Below, one piece after another: positions 36,682-45,218 of a stretch of DNA of 64,000 nt (position 1 is the stretch's first letter; every line of letters starts with the position of its first letter). The notes under the pieces were generated by a model. The model ran no database searches and had not been told where the DNA came from. It saw only the letters and a list, made by a program, of their open reading frames with translations. Both the position numbers and the translations under genes were made by a program. This DNA is from Lachnospiraceae bacterium (GTDB lineage Bacteria > Bacillota > Clostridia > Lachnospirales > Lachnospiraceae), in NCBI GenBank assembly GCA_017427685.1, contig JAFRSH010000049.1, positions 1 to 64,000 on the forward strand, in the 5' to 3' direction.

Positions 36682-37251
36682 ATGCAGACAAAGAATATAA
36701 TGATAGTCGGTGTCGGAGGACAGGGAACTCTTCTGACAAGCAGGATTCTCGGAGGACTTACTCTTCGTGCGGGATTTGATGTTAAGTTGTCCGAGGTTCA
36801 CGGTATGGCGCAGCGAGGCGGAAGCGTCGTAACTTTCGTTCGCTACGGAGAAAAGGTGAATGAACCCATCGTTGAGGAGGGACAGGCAGATGTCCTCATC
36901 GCATTCGAGAAGCTTGAAGCCATGAGATATGCTCATTTCCTCAAGAAGGACGGCGTTCTCATCGTGAATGACCAGCGCATCGATCCCATGCCTGTCGTTA
37001 TCGGGGCAGCAGAATATCCCGAAGGCATCATCGAGAATCTCGAGAAGAAGTACAAAGTACTTAAGATCGATGCACAGAAGGCAGCGGCAACGCTCGGCAA
37101 TCCCAGAACATTTAACATAATCGTTCTCGGCCTTGCTGCCAAGCACATGGATTTCTCTCATGAAGACTGGCTCGACGTGATCGCGCATACCGTTCCCGAG
37201 AAGACTATCGAGGTTAACACCAAAGCTTTTGAACTGGGGTATGGTATGTGA
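36682..37251 (+). CDS. iorB: Indolepyruvate:ferredoxin oxidoreductase beta subunit
   Basis: 189 residues, the gamma-type domain of 2-oxoacid oxidoreductases: IMIVGVGGQGTLLTSRILGG at the N-terminus, HGMAQRGGSVVTFVRYG, and VNDQRIDPMPV. It pairs with IorA encoded 25 nt upstream. AAAGGAG precedes the ATG. Confidence 0.95.
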   Translation: MQTKNIMIVGVGGQGTLLTSRILGGLTLRAGFDVKLSEVHGMAQRGGSVVTFVRYGEKVNEPIVEEGQADVLIAFEKLEAMRYAHFLKKDGVLIVNDQRIDPMPVVIGAAEYPEGIIENLEKKYKVLKIDAQKAAATLGNPRTFNIIVLGLAAKHMDFSHEDWLDVIAHTVPEKTIEVNTKAFELGYGM

Positions 37252-37270
37252 AAACTCCAAGGTCTCTTGC

Positions 37271-37286
37271 CCCGGAAGCTTCCGGG
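37271..37286. repeat. Perfect 16-bp palindrome in the iorB-paaK gap
   Basis: CCCGGAAGCTTCCGGG, about 15 nt upstream of the ribosome binding site of the next gene. It is a compact mRNA hairpin or a protein site within the operon. Confidence 0.6.
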
Positions 37287-37317
37287 CCTGGGAATAAAAC
37301 AGAGAGGGGAATCTTAA

Positions 37318-38616
37318 ATGATTTGGAATGAAAGCAAAGAGTGCATGAGCCGTGACGAAATGATGCACCTTCAGAGCACTCGCCTCGTAAAACAGGTAAA
37401 GAATGTTTACCACAGTGTGGAGCATTACAGAAAAAAGATGCAGGCAGTCGGACTTGAGCCCGGTGATATCCGCGGTATCGAGGACATCGACAAGCTGCCG
37501 TTCACTACAAAAGACGACCTCAGGGACACTTATCCCTGCGGACTGTTCGCAGTTCCGAGATCAGAGGTTGTCAGGATCCACGCTTCTTCGGGTACCACCG
37601 GTAAAGCAACCGTTGTAGGCTACACCAGAAGAGATATCGAAAACTGGGAAGAGTGTGTTGCGAGAATCCTCACGATGGCCAACATCGGAAGCAGCGACAC
37701 TGTTCAGGTTTCATACGGCTACGGCCTTTTCACCGGCGGTCTCGGTGCTCATTACGGAGCAGAGTTCCTCGGTGCGACGGTAGTTCCGCTTTCAACAGGA
37801 AACACAAAGAAGCAGCTTACAATGATGCGTGACCTCGGTGTTACTGCCATCTGCTGTACGCCTTCTTACCTTATGTATCTTGCCGAGGCGATCGAAGAGC
37901 AGGGTATCTTGAACGATCTTGTATTAAAGAGCGCTATCTGCGGTGCAGAGCCCTGGACAGAGAATATGCGTCGTGAGATCGAGAGACGTCTTCATATCGA
38001 CGCTCATGATATCTACGGCCTCAGCGAAGTTATGGGACCCGGTGTTGCCGGCGACTGCAAGTTCCATACGGGACTTCATATCAATGAGGATCACTTCTTC
38101 GCAGAGATCGTTTCTCCCGAGACACTTCAGGGTATCCCGGACGGCGAAACGGGCGAGCTTGTATTCACAACACTTACCAAGGAAGCACTTCCCCTCATCC
38201 GTTACAGGACAAAGGATCTTACAAGCATCACTCACGAGAAGTGCGAGTGCGGACGTACAACCGCAAGACTTTCGAGATTCAAGGGTCGTTCGGACGATAT
38301 GCTCATCATCCGCGGCGTAAACGTATTCCCTTCACAGGTTGAGGCAGCTCTTCTTGATATGAGTGAAGTAAGCCCGAACTACCTGATGATCGTTGACCGT
38401 GTTGACAATCTTGATACACTCGAGGTTCAGGTCGAAGTTGACGAGAGATTCTTCTCTGACGAGATCAAGGAGCTTGAGAACCTTACAAAGAAGATCACGC
38501 ATGTCCTTCAGCAGGCGCTTCTTATCGTTCCCAAGGTTAAGCTCGTTGAGCCCAGAACGCTTCAGAGAAGCGAAGGCAAGGCAGTCAGAGTGATCGACAA
38601 GAGAAAGCTTGTCTGA
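37318..38616 (+). CDS. paaK: Phenylacetate-CoA ligase family protein
   Basis: 432 residues, normal length for the adenylate-forming PaaK group. ATP loop HASSGTTGKATVVGYT, then EVMGPGVAGDC, ETGELVFTTL, YRTKDLT and KGRSDDMLIIRGVNVFPSQVE are all present. With IorAB it can interconvert aryl acids, aryl-CoA and aryl pyruvates; in anaerobes this allows aromatic amino acid synthesis from aryl acids, or ATP gain in the reverse direction. The direction here is inference. Confidence 0.93.
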   Translation: MIWNESKECMSRDEMMHLQSTRLVKQVKNVYHSVEHYRKKMQAVGLEPGDIRGIEDIDKLPFTTKDDLRDTYPCGLFAVPRSEVVRIHASSGTTGKATVVGYTRRDIENWEECVARILTMANIGSSDTVQVSYGYGLFTGGLGAHYGAEFLGATVVPLSTGNTKKQLTMMRDLGVTAICCTPSYLMYLAEAIEEQGILNDLVLKSAICGAEPWTENMRREIERRLHIDAHDIYGLSEVMGPGVAGDCKFHTGLHINEDHFFAEIVSPETLQGIPDGETGELVFTTLTKEALPLIRYRTKDLTSITHEKCECGRTTARLSRFKGRSDDMLIIRGVNVFPSQVEAALLDMSEVSPNYLMIVDRVDNLDTLEVQVEVDERFFSDEIKELENLTKKITHVLQQALLIVPKVKLVEPRTLQRSEGKAVRVIDKRKLV

Positions 38617-38631
38617 GAAAGGGGTGTGCTT

Positions 38632-39015
38632 ATGAGGATGAATCAGATTTCGGTTTTTATCGAAAACAAAGAGGGTAATCTCCTTACGGTATCGAAGATA
38701 CTTAAGGACAACAACATTGACATCAGAACACTCAGTCTTGCCGACACATCGGAGTACGGAATGCTCAGGATGATCGTTTCCGATGAAGAGCTTGCAAAGA
38801 AGGTTCTCAAGGAGGCGGGCTTCCCCGTCAGCATCACGCCTGTTATAGCGGTACGTACAAATAACAAGGTCGGATATATGCATGATCTTCTTGAGAAGAT
38901 CCCCGCCGAGATAGCAAATATCGAGTATATGTACACCCTTCCTTCTGACGAAGGCTCCGTACTTATCCTTAAGGTTGCCAACCCCGACAAGGTCGAGGAA
39001 GCACTCGGTAATTAA
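38632..39015 (+). CDS. ACT-domain protein of the ior-paaK operon
   Basis: 127 residues holding two ACT-like units: NQISVFIENKEGNLLTVSKIL at the start and IAVRTNNKVGYMHDLLEKIPAEIANIEYMYT in the second half. ACT domains bind amino acids, so this small protein probably senses an aromatic or branched amino acid and controls the ior-paaK enzymes. ATG 38632 with AAAGGGG 8 nt upstream is preferred to a GTG at 38626. Confidence 0.88.
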   Translation: MRMNQISVFIENKEGNLLTVSKILKDNNIDIRTLSLADTSEYGMLRMIVSDEELAKKVLKEAGFPVSITPVIAVRTNNKVGYMHDLLEKIPAEIANIEYMYTLPSDEGSVLILKVANPDKVEEALGN

Positions 39016-39050
39016 GGTTCATTTAAGCAATTAATATACGGATCATGGGA

Positions 39051-39085
39051 TTCCCCCGCTCCTGCTTTTCGCATGGGCGGGGGAA
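39051..39085 (+). terminator. Hairpin after the ACT gene
   Basis: TTCCCCCGC (39051-39059) pairs perfectly with GCGGGGGAA (39077-39085). No T-run follows. Confidence 0.55.
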
Positions 39086-39128
39086 CTTGAGCCGTAAGCG
39101 ACAGTTTTAAGCCCGAAAAGGAGTAGAC

Positions 39129-39305
39129 ATGCTTCCGAGAGAAGACAAAAACATGCTGGCGAGTGTCATAAACATGAAACTCAGAGATTTCTACGGTTCC
39201 TTCGAGGAACTGTGTGATGATCTGGACGAGGACATGGATGAGTTGACACAGGAACTCGAAGCGGCCGGATACCGTTATGATCCGGCTACCAATTCGTTTA
39301 AATAA
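39129..39305 (+). CDS. Small DUF4250 protein
   Basis: 58 residues. The translation contains MLASVINMKLRDFY, FEELCDDLDEDMDEL and AAGYRYDPATNSF, which matches my memory of the short DUF4250 family found in Clostridia. AAAGGAG lies 6 nt before the ATG. Function is unknown. It stands alone between the ior-paaK operon and the zinc-ribbon genes. Confidence 0.8.
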   Translation: MLPREDKNMLASVINMKLRDFYGSFEELCDDLDEDMDELTQELEAAGYRYDPATNSFK

Positions 39306-39317
39306 TCGTTATTGTTG

Positions 39318-39389
39318 TTGATAAATCGATATGTTATTCTATAAGCATATATATCGGTTTTTTAACGGACAGATCGCGGGTCTGTCCGT
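39318..39389 (+). promoter_or_regulatory. Promoter and leader hairpin of the first zinc-ribbon gene
   Basis: TTGATA (39318-39323), 16-nt spacer, TATAAG (39340-39345). The leader has a perfect 9-bp hairpin ACGGACAGA (39365-39373) / TCTGTCCGT (39381-39389), 17 nt before AAAGGAG. Confidence 0.6.
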
Positions 39390-39419
39390 AATACGCAGGG
39401 ATGTGAAAGGAGAAAGCAC

Positions 39420-41498
39420 ATGCATTGTACTAATTGTGGAAATCAGCTTTCGGATACAGCGAAGTTCTGTCCCGTTTGTGGGAGCAAGGTAAACGCGGAA
39501 CCTCCCGTACAGCCGGCATTTATCCCCCAGCCTCAGGAGCAGCCGGTACCCCAGGCACCGCAGGAGTTTATCCCCCAGCCTCAGGAACAGCCGGTACCTC
39601 AGGCACCGCAGGAGTTTATCCCCCAGCCTCAGGAGCAGCCGGTACCTCAGGCACCTCCGGAGTTTATCCCTCAGCCCCAGGAACAGCCGGTACCCCAGGC
39701 ACCGCAGGAGTTTATCCCCCAGCCTCAGGAGCAGCAGATCCCTCAGGCACCTCAGGGATACTTTGCGGTTCAGCCCGAAAAGCCCAAGAAGCCCAAGAAA
39801 TTCCTGAAGTGGCTCATCCCTGTGATCGTGCTTGCAGTAGCGGGTATCGCTCTGCTTGTGGTTCAGCTCGTTTACACATCACGTCCCGCTTATAAAGTTC
39901 GCAGGGCAGTTGAGAAAACTTTGGAGCCCGCAGGTGTCTTTGCGGCATATGCCGATCTTGGCAAAGAGCTCAAGGACGGCGCCGGAACTGTCGAGATCGA
40001 GTACGTGATCGGACAGGGAAGCGATGTTGACACCTTCCTGGGCATGGATATGACAGGCAGCAACAGGCCCGTTATTAATATGAAGACAACCCATGACGCT
40101 TCGGGAGCGAGAACCCGCAGTGATATCAAGGTGAGCGTTCCGTCACTTAATATAGACACAACGGCATCGCTCTTCCTCGACAAGGACAAACTCATCCTTT
40201 CGTGCCCCGACTATCTCTCCGAGAATCTGATGCTCACTCTTACCGAGAGCAAGAACGGATTCTTAAAGGACAGCTTCGGAAAGTCCTACGACGGCATGCT
40301 CGCCGTTATCAGCGAGCTGTCAAGAGCCGGCGTGGATTCGGTTGCGCTTGCTAAGGGTGCCGGGAAGATTATTGACGAATTCTGGGATGCACTCGGCGAG
40401 ATCGGTTACATCCCCATCGAAGTCGATCAGCTCGGCGAAGGCGAGACCGGCTACAAGGTTCTTGTTTCGGGCGAGCAGATGGCCATGTTCATCGACAAGG
40501 CGATCGCCATTGTCAGAGACACCGTCAGAGAGGCCGACATTGAGAAAACGGTCAACAGAGTGCTCGAGAGCATGGGCGAGCGCAAGGATTTTGAAGACAA
40601 GCTCGACGAGATTTCCAAGGAAATGCACAGAGACCTCGACCGTCAGACCAGAAACGCAGAGTTCTGCTTTGTGATCAAAAACGGAACCATCTCGGATCTT
40701 ACTATCGGAACCGAAGGCAGGAGTTCCAAGGACTTCGAATTCATCGGCAAAGAGGGAGATCATCCTCTTCAGAACTGTGCGTTCTTCTTCGGAAACTACG
40801 GCTACTCGATCTCCGGCAAGACCAGGACCGACGGCATCGAAAAGAACACACTGTTCAGCGCATACAAGAACGGCAACCGTTCGATAGAGGAGAACTACGA
40901 GATTGCTTCGTGGAGCTACAACAAGGAGACCAAGGAGTTCACCTTGACCTCGGGAGATATCACAAGCGGCTACCACATCAAGAATGCGACCTCCGTGGAT
41001 TACGACGGCTGCGAGATCAAGGCGACATTTACCGAGGAATCCGGTTCGAAGGTCCTCAAGTTCAACAAGATCGCGCTGTTCCGTAACGATTCCGAGATCC
41101 TCAACATCGAAGGATCGATCAAGGTTTCGGGCAACAGCACCGTTGCGGATATCACCGGTACGAACAGAGAGATCGGAGATGCTTCGTCGTCAGACTTTAC
41201 AGATCTCTTCGGAAACATGACGTCATCACTTTCACAGCTCTTTATGAGCGGTTTCTCGATCCCCGGTCTCGGCGGCGGATACTACTACGATGACTACGAT
41301 TATTACGACGATTATTATGATGATTATGATTATGACGATTATGATTATTATGATTACTATGACGACTATGACTACGACGATTACGGCAACTACAGCTTCG
41401 ATGATTTCAACCTTGACGATTACTCCGAATACTTCGGCAGTGACGGCGAGTTAGATTACAACGAGATTTACGAAGGTCTTAACGATCTTTTCTCCTGA
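39420..41498 (+). CDS. Zinc-ribbon membrane protein with PQ repeats and Asp/Tyr tail
   Basis: 692 residues of modular build. A zinc ribbon (Cys3, 6, 17, 20) starts the protein. Five 16-residue repeats of the type FIPQPQEQPVPQAPQE follow at 34-113, then a basic stretch and one membrane helix (about 131-152). A long external part of about 450 residues has no recognised domain. The end (about 620-660) is almost only Asp and Tyr, followed by an acidic tail. The zinc ribbon would be cytoplasmic and the bulk outside. The next gene encodes a similar protein 35 nt downstream. Function unknown; a sensory or cell-envelope scaffold role is inference. Confidence 0.75.
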   Translation: MHCTNCGNQLSDTAKFCPVCGSKVNAEPPVQPAFIPQPQEQPVPQAPQEFIPQPQEQPVPQAPQEFIPQPQEQPVPQAPPEFIPQPQEQPVPQAPQEFIPQPQEQQIPQAPQGYFAVQPEKPKKPKKFLKWLIPVIVLAVAGIALLVVQLVYTSRPAYKVRRAVEKTLEPAGVFAAYADLGKELKDGAGTVEIEYVIGQGSDVDTFLGMDMTGSNRPVINMKTTHDASGARTRSDIKVSVPSLNIDTTASLFLDKDKLILSCPDYLSENLMLTLTESKNGFLKDSFGKSYDGMLAVISELSRAGVDSVALAKGAGKIIDEFWDALGEIGYIPIEVDQLGEGETGYKVLVSGEQMAMFIDKAIAIVRDTVREADIEKTVNRVLESMGERKDFEDKLDEISKEMHRDLDRQTRNAEFCFVIKNGTISDLTIGTEGRSSKDFEFIGKEGDHPLQNCAFFFGNYGYSISGKTRTDGIEKNTLFSAYKNGNRSIEENYEIASWSYNKETKEFTLTSGDITSGYHIKNATSVDYDGCEIKATFTEESGSKVLKFNKIALFRNDSEILNIEGSIKVSGNSTVADITGTNREIGDASSSDFTDLFGNMTSSLSQLFMSGFSIPGLGGGYYYDDYDYYDDYYDDYDYDDYDYYDYYDDYDYDDYGNYSFDDFNLDDYSEYFGSDGELDYNEIYEGLNDLFS
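39519..39758 (+). repeat. Five tandem 48-bp coding repeats
   Basis: Five in-frame copies of a 48-bp unit encode FIPQPQEQPVPQAPQE and variants. Copies 1-4 are nearly identical at DNA level; copy 5 has drifted (QQIPQAPQG). Such a repeat can change copy number by slippage. Confidence 0.9.
41281..41392 (+). repeat. Low-complexity GAY/TAY coding tract
   Basis: About 37 codons almost all GAT/GAC or TAT/TAC, encoding an Asp/Tyr polymer near the C-terminus of the zinc-ribbon protein. Confidence 0.85.
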
Positions 41499-41533
41499 TG
41501 ACCGGTCTTGAGTAAGACGAGGAAGGAAGCAGT

Positions 41534-44014
41534 ATGTTTTGTACAAAATGCGGCAACGCAGTCAGTGATACCGCTAAGTTTTGTCCCGTGTGCGGTACTC
41601 CTGTTGACAGAGGGATATTTGCGGACGAGATGCGTGAGATAGTTGCCTCTCCCGAGGTGCCCGTACAGGCACCCGTTCAGGACAATACTACACCTGTAGA
41701 AGAAACCGTGCAGCCGGTAGTAAAACCCGAGCCCGAACAGACTGTTGAGCCCACGGTGCAGGCAGCGGAACCTGCGCCTCAGGACTACAGGCAGGATGTT
41801 CCCGACATCACTCTCACCGCACAGAAGTGGATCCCTGAAGAGAACGGGCTGATCGCTCCCGTGCCTGACACGGCAGAGCCTCCCCGGAAGAAGGGGAAGA
41901 AGGCTCTGATCATCACGCTCTGCGCGGTTGTGGTCGTACTCGGACTGGCAGTCGGAGCCGCGTTCCTCATTTCCGGGAAGTACTCGGACAAAGTGGATGC
42001 GCTTGAGGAGTATCAGGGGTCGGCGCTTATTGATAATTTCTCTGAGTACGGCGAGCTTCTCGACAGAGCACAGAACGCTGAAGGTGTACTTCATGTGTTT
42101 GACACCTTCTCCATGGGAGACGAGATCGACGAGTACCTTGAGCGCATGGATGCCCGTAAGAAAAAGCTCCCCGAGCAGGCACTTGCCGCTCACAAAGAGC
42201 TGGATTCCCTCGGTAACAGGTACTTTATCGAAACATGGGGCGCTCAGATCGCCAAGCTGGGAACAAACATCAAAACAGCTATCGATAATGAGGACTACGA
42301 GCGGCTCGTGGGCCAGATCGAAGAGTGCAAGGCGCTCTCGGTTCAGATCACGGAAGCGAACAACAGCTACAGACAGGAGCTGACAGAGATCAAGTCCGAA
42401 CTCACGGACATGAGGAGCAGTTATACCTCGTACGCGCTTTATAAGGATGAGGCAGACGAATTCCTCGAGAACGTCAGCGAAGTACTGTCTTCGGACAACT
42501 ATCAGGATGTTCCTTATTATGTCAATAAAGGCAAGGTTCTCATACAGGCCATCGTGGATGCGAACCGCCCGTACACGGAACTTAACGACAGGAAGAAATA
42601 TTACGACGGGCTTTTTGCCGATGTCGAGATCACGGACTACGAGCGTTATAACAAGATCGTAGGCAAGTACTCCGATGCTATAGTCGGAGGAAGCGATTCT
42701 TCGGTAGTTTCGGACATTGTGGATGAGTACGCGGCATTCTACGAGGAAACCCATGCGGCCAACCTTGAGGAGTACGAAGCGCTGCTCGCGAAGATCGACA
42801 GATTCAGCGGAGACCGCCTCGCACCCGATGAGCTCACGGACTTTATCGCAGCCTACTCGGCTATGAAGACGGCCGAAAGCTCCGACAAGCTCGCAGAGGC
42901 ACTTAACAAGGCCCGTGAATGCGAAGCGTTCGTCGACATGTACACTCAGAAGATCTCCGAAAGCGAGAAGTTCCTGGCGCTTGCCACGGGACTTGCATCT
43001 GAGTTCTACTTTAACTACGGATACACCGGAGAGCTTGACGAGGAGCAGATGTGCTATATCTGCGAAAACATCCTTTCGGACCAAATGATCGAAGACATGA
43101 AAGCCACCCTCGGATGGGGTGCCGATCCGGATGCAGCCGGGAAGGATTACTGGCAGTGCGGTTTCTCGCGCCCGGAGTGTGAAGAGCTCGCATACTACAT
43201 TACGGGTCAGAAGCATTATTTCTATAAGGAAGTCAGCGATTATGCCGAAAAAGCTTACCTTCCCGAGAATATCGGAAGCGTAAGGAAGGGTGATATAAGC
43301 GTTGAGGAGAACGAGGACGGCTCGGTCAACCTCGACTTTGATATCCAGGTGTTCTTCGACGGCGAGGTTTATATGGTGCATGTCACCGAGACCGCGGTCT
43401 ACAACGAGGACAGCTACTTCGACAACTACAGTATCTCGGCGATCGAGATGAGCGACTACAGGACGGTGAATTTCTGTGATGTTTACCTGAAGGCGCTCGC
43501 GGAGCTTTATGACTACGAGCCCGACCATTACACGGAAGACCAGTTTGGTCGTCATCTGGCGTTCGTTTATGTCGACAACGATTATATCCCCGAGATCTAC
43601 GTGAGCAGCGTCTTCGGCTATGCCAGCGCTTATCTTATCTCATATATCGACAACGACAATTACTACATCACCCAGCTCGCCAGCGGCGACGGCTTCAGTG
43701 AGTACGTCCCGGGTGAAGGCGTGATCAGAGTGTGCGACGGACGTCAGGGCTACTACCTCGACAACGTCATCACTCTCGGAAACGACGGAAGGACTGAGGT
43801 TGTGTTCAGCGGTGAGTACTCTTATATCGATCTTAACAGCGACGAGATGAGATACGATGTCGAGATCCCCGAGGTGCTTGAGGACACGACGTCGGCGATC
43901 TACTATAAATATCTTGACGATCTGTACACGTCAAAGGGCGAGAGCAGATATCTTACCGGAGATTATACCTTCAGTGAGATGGTCCAGATGATTGAATATG
44001 TGGGGGTTGAATAA
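41534..44014 (+). CDS. Second zinc-ribbon membrane protein, coiled-coil
   Basis: 826 residues. An N-terminal zinc ribbon (Cys3, 6, 17, 20) is followed by a Pro/Val/Glu linker and a membrane helix at about 123-148. The next 350 residues are strongly helical and charged and probably form coiled coils; the last third has beta strands (DGSVNLDFDIQVFFDGEVYMV, HLAFVYVDNDYIPEIYV). It resembles the gene just upstream in the N-terminal plan but not in the external part. The stop codon shares one base with the next start (TAATG), so it is translationally coupled to the nucleotidyltransferase gene. Function unknown. Confidence 0.75.
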   Translation: MFCTKCGNAVSDTAKFCPVCGTPVDRGIFADEMREIVASPEVPVQAPVQDNTTPVEETVQPVVKPEPEQTVEPTVQAAEPAPQDYRQDVPDITLTAQKWIPEENGLIAPVPDTAEPPRKKGKKALIITLCAVVVVLGLAVGAAFLISGKYSDKVDALEEYQGSALIDNFSEYGELLDRAQNAEGVLHVFDTFSMGDEIDEYLERMDARKKKLPEQALAAHKELDSLGNRYFIETWGAQIAKLGTNIKTAIDNEDYERLVGQIEECKALSVQITEANNSYRQELTEIKSELTDMRSSYTSYALYKDEADEFLENVSEVLSSDNYQDVPYYVNKGKVLIQAIVDANRPYTELNDRKKYYDGLFADVEITDYERYNKIVGKYSDAIVGGSDSSVVSDIVDEYAAFYEETHAANLEEYEALLAKIDRFSGDRLAPDELTDFIAAYSAMKTAESSDKLAEALNKARECEAFVDMYTQKISESEKFLALATGLASEFYFNYGYTGELDEEQMCYICENILSDQMIEDMKATLGWGADPDAAGKDYWQCGFSRPECEELAYYITGQKHYFYKEVSDYAEKAYLPENIGSVRKGDISVEENEDGSVNLDFDIQVFFDGEVYMVHVTETAVYNEDSYFDNYSISAIEMSDYRTVNFCDVYLKALAELYDYEPDHYTEDQFGRHLAFVYVDNDYIPEIYVSSVFGYASAYLISYIDNDNYYITQLASGDGFSEYVPGEGVIRVCDGRQGYYLDNVITLGNDGRTEVVFSGEYSYIDLNSDEMRYDVEIPEVLEDTTSAIYYKYLDDLYTSKGESRYLTGDYTFSEMVQMIEYVGVE

Positions 44015-44913
44015 TGAAAACACTTCTTATCATGGCTGCCGGAATGGGAAGCCGTTACGGAGGTCAGAAGCAGACAGACGGATTCGGACCCTGCGGAGAG
44101 TTCATCATGGACTATTCGCTCTATGACGCGAGACGTGAGGGTTTCGACAAGGCTGTGTTTGTCATCAGGAAAGAAGACCTTGATCTTTTTGAGGGAACGG
44201 TCGGCAAGCGTGCGGGCAAGGCCATGCCGGTCGAGTACGCTATTCAGGACAAAAACGATATCCCGCTCGATGTGAGTATACCGGACAGCAGGGTAAAGCC
44301 GTGGGGCACCGCGCATGCCGTGTACAGCGCGAGGAAGAATATCGACGGCCCCTTCGCGGTCATCAATGCGGACGATTTCTACGGACGCGGTGCGTTCGCC
44401 AATCTGAACGCCTTCCTTTCGAAAGCAGGCGCGCATGAATACTGCATGATCGGCTACGAGCTTATCAACACGCTCACCGAGAACGGCGGTGTTTCGAGAG
44501 GCGTTTGCAATGTCGATGCAGGCGGATTCCTGACTGCGATCGAAGAGCACAAAACGATCTCCTGTGAGAACGGCGTGATCTGCAATACGTTCGATGACGG
44601 AACCAAAAAGGAGCTGGCACCCGGAACGATAGTTTCGATGAACTGCTGGGGATTCGTACCCGATTTCTTCGACGCTCTCGGAAACGGCCTGGTGGACTTC
44701 CTCGAGAAGAACAAGTCAGACCTGTCGAAATGCGAGTATTACCTGCTCGATCCCGTCGGCAAAGAGATCGCCGGGAAGACCGCAAGTGTCAAAGTGATAC
44801 CCACCAACGAGAAATGGTTCGGTGTTACATACAGGCAGGACCGTGATAATGTTAAGAATCAGATCGCGGCTCTCATCGCAAAGGGTGTTTATCCCGAGAA
44901 TCTGTGGGGATGA
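44014..44913 (+). CDS. Nucleotidyltransferase-like protein (GT-A fold)
   Basis: 299 residues. The N-terminal MKTLLIMAAGMGSRYGGQKQTDGFGPCGEFI is the nucleotide-binding loop of sugar-phosphate nucleotidyltransferases, and FAVINADDFYGRGAF carries the metal Asp pair. It probably makes a nucleotide-activated sugar or modifies a related metabolite; the C-terminal half does not identify the substrate. The one-base overlap with the zinc-ribbon gene implies coupled expression, so it may act on the same surface system. Confidence 0.85.
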   Translation: MKTLLIMAAGMGSRYGGQKQTDGFGPCGEFIMDYSLYDARREGFDKAVFVIRKEDLDLFEGTVGKRAGKAMPVEYAIQDKNDIPLDVSIPDSRVKPWGTAHAVYSARKNIDGPFAVINADDFYGRGAFANLNAFLSKAGAHEYCMIGYELINTLTENGGVSRGVCNVDAGGFLTAIEEHKTISCENGVICNTFDDGTKKELAPGTIVSMNCWGFVPDFFDALGNGLVDFLEKNKSDLSKCEYYLLDPVGKEIAGKTASVKVIPTNEKWFGVTYRQDRDNVKNQIAALIAKGVYPENLWG

Positions 44914-45218
44914 TACCGGTCGTACCCGTTAAAAACAACCGATCCGTTGCAAATTCGGTCTAAAACGCAAATTTGGGTATGGTATTGTTCTGTTAACGGG
45001 TGTTTACAAGATAGTAAATGTCTGTTACAATGTGTAACAGTTCGGGGGCAAAAAGCGCGGGCTACCGCGCTTTTCTCATATAAGAAGGAACGCCTCCCGG
45101 ATCAACAACAAAGCCTTTGCAGATCGGGCTTATATCATGAAAAATCTAATACTTCGTTGAAGTGTTGGGCGAGGAAACGCAATCGGTCAAAGGCCGATTG
45201 CAAAGAGGAGGAAAAAAA
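44914..45218 (+). promoter_or_regulatory. Regulatory region of the NatAB-like genes
   Basis: A promoter TTTACA (45003-45008), 17-nt spacer, TACAAT (45026-45031) is overlapped by a perfect palindrome CTGTTACA-atg-TGTAACAG (45022-45040), a good operator candidate. A terminator hairpin AAAAGCGCGG (45051-45060) / CCGCGCTTTT (45065-45074) comes only about 15 nt after the expected start. Further on lie TACTTCGTTGAAGTG (45150-45164) and GCAATCGG / CCGATTGC (45179-45201), which ends 2 nt before the AGAGGAGG site. Confidence 0.6.

Noticed and set aside
41468..43555. 695-codon open frame antisense to the second zinc-ribbon gene
   Set aside because: It mirrors the biased codon use of the plus-strand gene, which has a zinc ribbon, membrane helix and a ribosome site; the antisense frame has none of these.
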